From assembly GCF_007565055.1 (NCBI RefSeq), contig NC_044558.1:125228235-125292234 (forward strand): a DNA stretch of 64,000 bases, written 5' to 3'. A model generated the notes under the pieces. That model saw nothing but the letters and a program-made list of their open reading frames with translations. It was not told where the DNA came from and ran no database searches. Source of the DNA: Rhinopithecus roxellana (taxonomy: Eukaryota > Chordata > Mammalia > Primates > Cercopithecidae). Positions 57,807-64,000 of this stretch are shown here, piece after piece; positions within the stretch are counted from its first letter, which is position 1; every line of letters starts with the position of its first letter. A program made the translations under genes and the position numbers.

Positions 57807-58337
57807 GAAAAGAAAAAATGAAAGGCATACCATGTTTCTGGGCAGAAATACTTAATATCACAAAATGCTAATTTACTGAGAGGCATAGATATAATACAAT
57901 TAGAGATATTCCAGTTAGAACTCCAAATAAATTGGTCATCATATTTTCAAGTCTTTAATTTATACAAAAGGACAGATGACAGAGAAGATTCAAAACGATG
58001 ACATTAACAGAAAATGAATAGTGAATGTGAGAATAGACTTATTAATCATTAAACAAATTATAAATCCACTTATCTAAATTCAGTATTGACAAAAGACCAA
58101 TCAACTATTTGAATCAAATAATCAGTCCAGATCCCATTTTGTCTAGGAAAAAAATTAAATTGCAGCACTTATAAATATGCTTATGCATATATGTATACTT
58201 TAATATATACATGTACACAGGTATAATCTGTATAGATGTATGTTTGCACATATATGTTATATAAGTATAAATATACTTCTTTTTATGTATAGCCCATGAC
58301 CTTTCAGAATACATATGTGTATATATACAAAAATATG
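57807..58337. other. Unannotated AT-rich DNA
   Basis: Contains alternating TA/CA-rich sequence at 58175-58335. No gene. Confidence 0.5.
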
Positions 58338-59488
58338 GAGATCTGGCAAGATGGCCAAATAGGAAGAGCTCTGGTCTGCAGCTCCCAGCGAGAGCAATGC
58401 AGAAATTGGGGGGTTTCTATATTTCCAGCTGAGGTACACAGTTCATCTCATTGGGGATGGTTAGGCAGTGAGTATAGCCTGTGGAGGGCAAGCAGAAGGA
58501 GGGTGGGGTGTAGAATCACCCAGGAAGTGTAAGGAGCTGGGGATCTCATCCCCAAGCCAAGGGAAGCCATGAGGGACTGTGCAATCTAGGCTAGATACTA
58601 CACTTTTCCCATGGTTTTTGCAATCCTCATACTAGGAGATTCCATTATGTGCTGACACCACCAGACCCTGGGTTTCAAGCACAAAACTGGGCGGCTATTT
58701 GGGCAGACACCAAGCTAACTGCAGGAGTTTTGTTTTTTGTTTTGTTTTGTTTTCATACCCAGTGGTGCCTGGAACTCCAGAAAGACAGAACAGTTCACTC
58801 CCCGCAAAAGGGAGCTGAAGCCAGGGAGCCAAGTGGTCTCGCTCAGCGGTTCCCACTCCCACAGAGCCCAGCAAGCTAAGGATCACTGGCTTGGAATTCT
58901 TACTGCCAGCACAGCAGCCTGAAGTCTATTTGGAACAATCCAGCTTGATGGGGAGAAGGGCGTCCGCCATTAGTGAGGCTTGAGTAGGCAGTTTTTCCCA
59001 TGACAGTGTTAAAGAGGCGGGGAAGTCTGGACTGGATAGAACTCACCACAATGCGGCAAAGCAGCTGTGGCCAGACTGCCTCTCTAGATTCCTCCTCACT
59101 GCACAGGGCATCTCTGAAAAAAAGGTAGCAACCCCAGTCAGGGGCTAATAGATAAAACTCCCATCTCCCTGTGACAGAGCACCTGGTATAAGGGGAGGCT
59201 GTGGGCACAACTTCACCGGACTTAAACGTTCCTGTTTGCTGGCTCTGGAGAGAGAAGCAGATCCCGATAAGGAGAAACCTTTCAGCACAGTGCTCAAGCT
59301 CTGCTGAGACAGACTGCCTCCTCAAGTGCCTCCTGACTGGCAGACACTTCCCAGCAGGGGTCGACAGACACCTAACACAGGAGCGCTCCAGCTGACATCA
59401 GGTTGGTGCCCCTCTGGGTTGAAGCTTCCAGAGGAAGGAGTAGGCAGCAATATTTGCTATTCTGCAGCCTTCACTGGTGATACCCATT
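58338..59488 (+). mobile_element. L1-10, 5'UTR segment (L1PA6-8-like)
   Basis: Sense L1 5'UTR of an older type: GGCAAGATGGCCAAATAGGA with the YY1-type site at 58347-58356, GTCTGCAGCTCCCAGCGAGA, GGGTTTCAAGCACAAAACTG, CTCTAGATTCCTCCTC and TTCTGCAGCCTTCACTGGTG. A TTTTG-repeat expansion lies at 58728-58753. It stops near GATACCC (59488), before ORF1, and is joined directly to antisense ORF2. Confidence 0.88.
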
Positions 59489-59979
59489 CACAATGGGGTT
59501 CATTCATGATTTGGCTCTCTGTGTGTCTGTTATTGGTGTATAAGAATGCTTGTGATTTTTGCACATTTATTTTGTGTCCTGAGACTTTGCTGAAGTTGCT
59601 TATCAGCTTAAGGAGATTTTGGGCTGAGACAATGGGGTTTCTAAGTAGACAATCATGTCATCTGCAAACAGGGACAATTTGACTTCTTCTTTTCCTAATT
59701 GAATACCCTTTATTTCTTTCTCTTGCCTGATGGCCCTGGCCAGAACTTCCAACACTATGTTGAATAGGAGTGGTGAGAAAGGGCATCCCTGTCTTGTGCT
59801 ACTTTTTAAGGGAAATGCTTCCAGTTTTTGTCCATTCAGTATGCTATTAGCTGTGGGTTTGTCATAAATAGCTCTTATTATTTTGAGATACGTTCCATCA
59901 ATACCAAATTTATTGAGAGTTTTTAGCATGAAGGTCTGTTGAATTTTGTCAAAGGCTTTTCTGCATCTATTGAGATAAC
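59489..59979 (-). mobile_element. L1-10, inverted ORF2 segment
   Basis: The minus strand encodes RT from about codon 596 to 760 (RKAFDKIQQTFMLKTLNK, the GCPFSPLLFN motif, F-A-D-D). Both ends are joined to sense L1 sequence: 5'UTR on the left, ORF2 codon ~1025 on the right. Confidence 0.9.
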
Positions 59980-60955
59980 CATCAGAGTGAACAGGCAACC
60001 TACAGAATGGGAGAAAATTGTTGCAATCTACTCATCTGACAAAGGGCTAATATCCAGAATCTACAAAGAACTCAAAAAAATTTACAAGAAAAAAACAAAC
60101 AACCCCATCAAAAAGTGGTCAAAGGATATGAACAGACACTTCTCAAAAGAAGACATCTATGCAGCCAACAGACACATGAAAAAATGCTGATCATCACTAG
60201 CCGTCAGAGAAATGCAAAATCAAAACCACAATGAGATACCATCTCACACCAGTTAGAATGGCAATCATTAAAAAGTCAGGAAACAATAGGCGCTGGAGAG
60301 GATGTGGAGAAATAGAACACTTTTACACTGTTGGTGGGACTGTAAACTAGTTCAACCATTTTGGAAGACAGTGTGTCGATTCTTCAAGGATCTAGAACTG
60401 GAAATACCATTTGATCCAGCCATCCCATTACTGGGGATATACCCAAAGGATTATAAATCATGCTGCTATAAAGACACATGCACATGTATGTTTATTGCGG
60501 CACTATTCACAACAGCAAAGACTTGGAACCAACCCAAATGTCCATTAGTGACAGACTGGATTAAGAAAATGTGGCACATATACACCATGGAATACTATGC
60601 AGCCATAAGAAAGGTTGAGTTCGTGTCTTTTGTAGGACATGGATGCAGCTGGAAACCATCATTCTCAGCAAACTATCGCAAGAACAAAAAAACAAATACT
60701 GCATGTTCTCACTCATAGGTGGGAATTGAACAATGAGATCACTTGGACACAGAAAGGGGAACATCACACACTGGGGCCTGTTGTGAGGTGGGGGCAGGGA
60801 GGAGGGATAGCATTAGGAGATATACCTAATGTAAATGATGAGTTAATGGGTGCAACACACCAACATGGCACATGTATACATATGTAATAAACCTGCATGT
60901 TGTGCACATGTACCCTAGAACATAAAGTATAATAAAAAATAAAAAAATAAAATCG
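59980..60955 (+). mobile_element. L1-10, sense 3' segment (ORF2 C-terminus and 3'UTR)
   Basis: ORF2 from TIRVNRQPTEWEKI through a broken Cys-rich region (a TGA at ~60188 and a lost G near 60316) to a 3'UTR of L1PA6-8 form ending TAGAACATAAAGTATAATAA with an A-rich tail. AAAAATAT before 58338 and again at ~60958 is a weak candidate target duplication for the entire composite. Confidence 0.9.
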
Positions 60956-61984
60956 ATAAAAATATAACATTAAAAAAGTAAATAAATAAAAATAAAATGG
61001 AAGATTATACTTCATGACCACACAGTCTAAATTGGTTTATTTACCTGAAAATTATGAGATATTTTCAGAAGTGTCACATAGGTGGACATTTGACAACAAA
61101 TAACAGAAGTGCTATTATCAATAAGATAATTTGGTTAGTGCTTTGAGACGTTTTTGAATAGTAGCACACCAGTTTGCATAACAGATTGTGTAACAATTAA
61201 ATATAGTTTATTTTTTTTTCTGATAATCAGAGTAGATATATAGATTGGCTTGTATTTCAATTTTGAGTTTGTCTTTGAATTTCTATTCAGATGATTATAC
61301 ATTTTATTATGCAGTTTTCAGCAATTCCCTCATTTCAATCAATATTTCTTTCTTGCTTAAAGATTAGTGTGCATGTGTTTATGTGTGTGTGTGTGTGTGC
61401 GCGCTTATCTCAGATATAAAGGACCTTTGTTTCTGTAAATGTACCATCTTTTAAGTGTTTACTACAATTGCTTATCTTTTATTCTCCAGTGGATTTTTCA
61501 AACTGGTCTTTAGTTTGGGAGTACATAAACGCATATTATGCCAAAAACTTTTACAAAATCTGTTCCTTTTAGGGTGCTTAGTTACTAGACAAATCCTTTC
61601 ATATTCCTGTACCTCAGTTTTCATCATTTATGACGTAAGGTAATTGTGTCTATCTTTAAGTTTGCTGTGAGTATCGATGTATTCATGTACATGAAGTGTG
61701 CCCAACTTATGATAAACAAGCTAAGTGTTAGCTCGTATTTTTCTTTGGGTAATTCACATCTTAGTATCCATTGGAAACACATGAAGAAAACCGTTGTTAA
61801 TAAATAAAATTAAAACATTGATTTCTGAAGTGGTTATCATTGTAAAATCATTCTTTTTAAATTCTTTTGAACATGCAAAATGAAATTTGGATTAATAACT
61901 TTACACTCTACCAACATATCATAAAGTTGCTTAGCATTTTATTACATTCTTTAGTCATAATATTTGCTATGTTCTTCTGATTTT
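60956..61984. other. Unannotated AT-rich DNA with a (GT)n tract
   Basis: Includes (GT)n with a GCGCGC end at 61384-61404. No gene. Confidence 0.5.
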
Positions 61985-62321
61985 CTTTTTTTTTTTTTTT
62001 TTTTTTCTTTTTTTTTTTCTTTTTTTTTTTTTTTGAGACGGAGTCTCGCTCTGCCGCCCAGGCTGGAGTGCAGTGGCCCGATCTCAGCTCACTGCAAGCT
62101 CCGCCTCCCAGGTTCATGGCATTCTCCCACCTCAGCCTCCCAAGTAGCTGGGGACTACAGGTGCCCGCCACCATGCCAGGCTAATTTTGTTTTTGTATTT
62201 TTGGTAGAGACGAGGTTTCACCATGTTATCCAGGATGGTCTGGATCTCCTGACCTCATGATCTGCCTGCCTCAACCTCCCAAAGTGCTGGGATTACAGGC
62301 GTGAGTCACTGCACCTGGCCC
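61985..62321 (-). repeat. Full-length AluY-like element, minus strand
   Basis: A long T-rich tract (61985-62033, interrupted by C) is followed by GAGACGGAGTCTCGCTCTGC, ACTGCAAGCTCCGCCTCCCA (AluY/young-S form), CCCAAAGTGCTGGGATTACA and the 5' end CACTGCACCTGGCC. No clear target duplication was found. Confidence 0.93.
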
Positions 62322-64000
62322 ATCATAACTAGTTTTAATTACTCACATATATTAAAAAAATTTAGCTGACACTTATGACGACCTCAAAGGCTTTCCAATC
62401 CAGATCCTAACATCCAAGGTATTGCATAATTATAACTCTTAAGTAATTTTTCCATTCAGTTTTCTAAGAAGACAAATTGAACTTCTTGCTTCTCTCCATT
62501 CATGATTTACATGATTCTTGCCGCTTCAAATAAACAGTCCTTATTTTTCAGATTGGTAGGCTTAAAAATCTCAAGAAAATGCTTAATAACATGCAATTAA
62601 GTTTTGATATCAACTGCGCTCAATATTTTATCACTAATAACCATATACACATGGGAAATAAATCGGTTATTTTTTCCTGCTCTGGGCTTGCTACATCTGT
62701 AAGGCTTAGCTAAAATGGCTTCAACTAGCACATGTAGTGGGGAGAGGTTTATGATCATAGAGTTTTTACACAGGTCTTGTTCCAGTGCAACCTTAGAGAT
62801 ATCTTTTCTTGGGTGAAAAAGATACGGAGCAGCAATGATGAAAGCTCCTGTATGGTAAGAAACCAAAATAAATATGAGGTTACTTACAGCCAGAATACGA
62901 GTGACTGAAAAATGAGGAATGGAAGCATCATCACTAGATGTTATGAGAAATAATTTGTATCAGTAATACATAAACAAACATTTAATATTATGTCTAGAAT
63001 TTTAATCTTGAAAAAATTTTTATATGAAATTTTCACAATGTCATCAAGGGATTGCAGTTCCAGGGAAGGTGGAGTAAGCAAATGCTTTCCTTTTACTCCC
63101 AAAGAATACAACTCTAAATCCCATATAGAATTCATAGACCAACTATCTGAGAATACTAAAAATAAACTATCAACAGGCAGCTTAGAGAAGAACATCAGAA
63201 TTCAACATCTCATCAAATCTATAATAAGTTTACTATATGTTTCTTCCTTTGGTATCTTCCTTTTGGAAGTTCACCCAACTAAGAATCCAGAAAGAAGTAA
63301 GCAATATTGGGCAGACAGAGAAAAATAGAAATATTCTGAGAAGTAAAGGGAACCCCTACAACTGAGAGAGAGTAAGCAAAAAGTCTTATTTGGTTTATCA
63401 TTTCTTCCCTTTCTTCTTTACATAACTCCCAAACAATCCTACAATGACAACAGGGGCCTGTAGGAAGCAACGTTCTAAGGAGTGGAAAACTTCCTCTCCA
63501 TACAGTAAGCCTAGGTTCTGTAAGACCAGGGAAAAACCCTTTTATTTTGTTTCTCTATCTCCTACTCTTGCTGTAAGTCTCTGTCTCTGCCACGTGTCTA
63601 TCAGTACAGCGTGGTCACAGAAATGAGCAGTGTCTCCTGACACACCAAATAAGGGAGCCCTTGGGAAACAGAAAGTACTTGGGAGATAGCAGAATTTGGG
63701 AAAGCGATTTCATAAAGTTAAGAAACTCTGTCACTCACCTCCAAACTGCAGACCTGTGAATCTGATACAAATTAGCATACCAAAGATTTTGAGAATGGAA
63801 CTAAAAAGCTTTTGTCCACCCAGGTCCTAGATTGACCACCAGGTGACTCAAAAATGGGACAGATACGAGTAACAATGAAAGGCTTTGAAAACTGTAGTGA
63901 TATTAGATCATCAGCTGAAATAATGTTGGGTGGAATTTTTAGCTTAAGCCTAACAAGGTCAGCTCTCTACAACAACAACAAAAATCTACATTTTCCATAA
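62322..64000. other. Unannotated intergenic DNA
   Basis: No gene or repeat recognised. Open frames at 62990-63328 (+) and 62597-62866 (-) show no conserved motif, and there is no splice-site-bounded exon pattern that I would defend. Confidence 0.5.

Noticed and set aside
61985..62321. Target-site duplication around the minus-strand AluY
   Set aside because: Only very short matches such as CATAA were found on the two sides, too weak to claim.

Overview
This is repeat-dense, AT-rich primate genomic DNA. I find no host protein-coding gene, rRNA, tRNA or CRISPR array. The content is LINE-1 (L1) retrotransposons in several age classes, Alu SINEs, two ERVL-MaLR LTRs and simple repeats, set in unannotated sequence. 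The organism is most likely an Old World monkey (macaque, baboon, vervet or similar). The youngest L1s carry a 3'UTR with two nearby TTGATGGGTGC blocks and TGACGAGTTGATGG, and an ORF1 coiled coil quite unlike the human L1PA2/L1HS lineage. Both traits fit the cercopithecoid L1 lineage as I know it. This is an inference, because no alignment could be run.

Layout. 1-3947: intergenic sequence with an AluS, a (CA)n tract and a decayed Alu. 3948-21923: a nested L1 complex, all on the + strand. An old 5'-truncated L1 (L1-1) is split at 5050/19869 by a young full-length L1 (L1-2). L1-2 is itself split inside ORF2 at 8909/15117 by a second young, almost full-length L1 (L1-3), whose ORF1 is intact and whose ORF2 lacks only its last 45 codons. 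The ~2.39-kb segment behind L1-3 is present twice (15109-17499 and 17500-19854). Diagnostic bases show that the first copy is a hybrid, L1-2-like up to about 17156 and L1-3-like from about 17217, as expected of one unequal crossover between the two L1 3' ends. 21942-23833: an older L1 5'UTR-like fragment. 29369-29728: a solo MaLR LTR with 5-bp target duplications. 29858-37620: a twin-primed L1 (L1-5) containing a third full-length young L1 (L1-6), whose ORF1 is intact and whose ORF2 is broken by a single lost A. 40840-44767: a twin-primed L1 (L1-7) with clear target duplications. 49818-51067: an old twin-primed L1 (L1-8). 54147-54560: an MLT1-type LTR flanked by a diverged direct repeat. 57239-57448: an AluY-like element. 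57738-57790: an L1 insertion retaining only about 20 bases of L1. 58338-60955: a composite L1 (5'UTR, then inverted ORF2, then sense 3' end). 61985-62321: an AluY on the minus strand.

The only coding capacity is that of L1. ORF1p is an RNA-binding trimeric chaperone and ORF2p an endonuclease/reverse transcriptase; together they carry out target-primed reverse transcription, the mechanism behind the L1 and Alu structures seen here. No previously undescribed system was found. The most interesting structure is the nested, tandemly duplicated L1 array at 5-20 kb.
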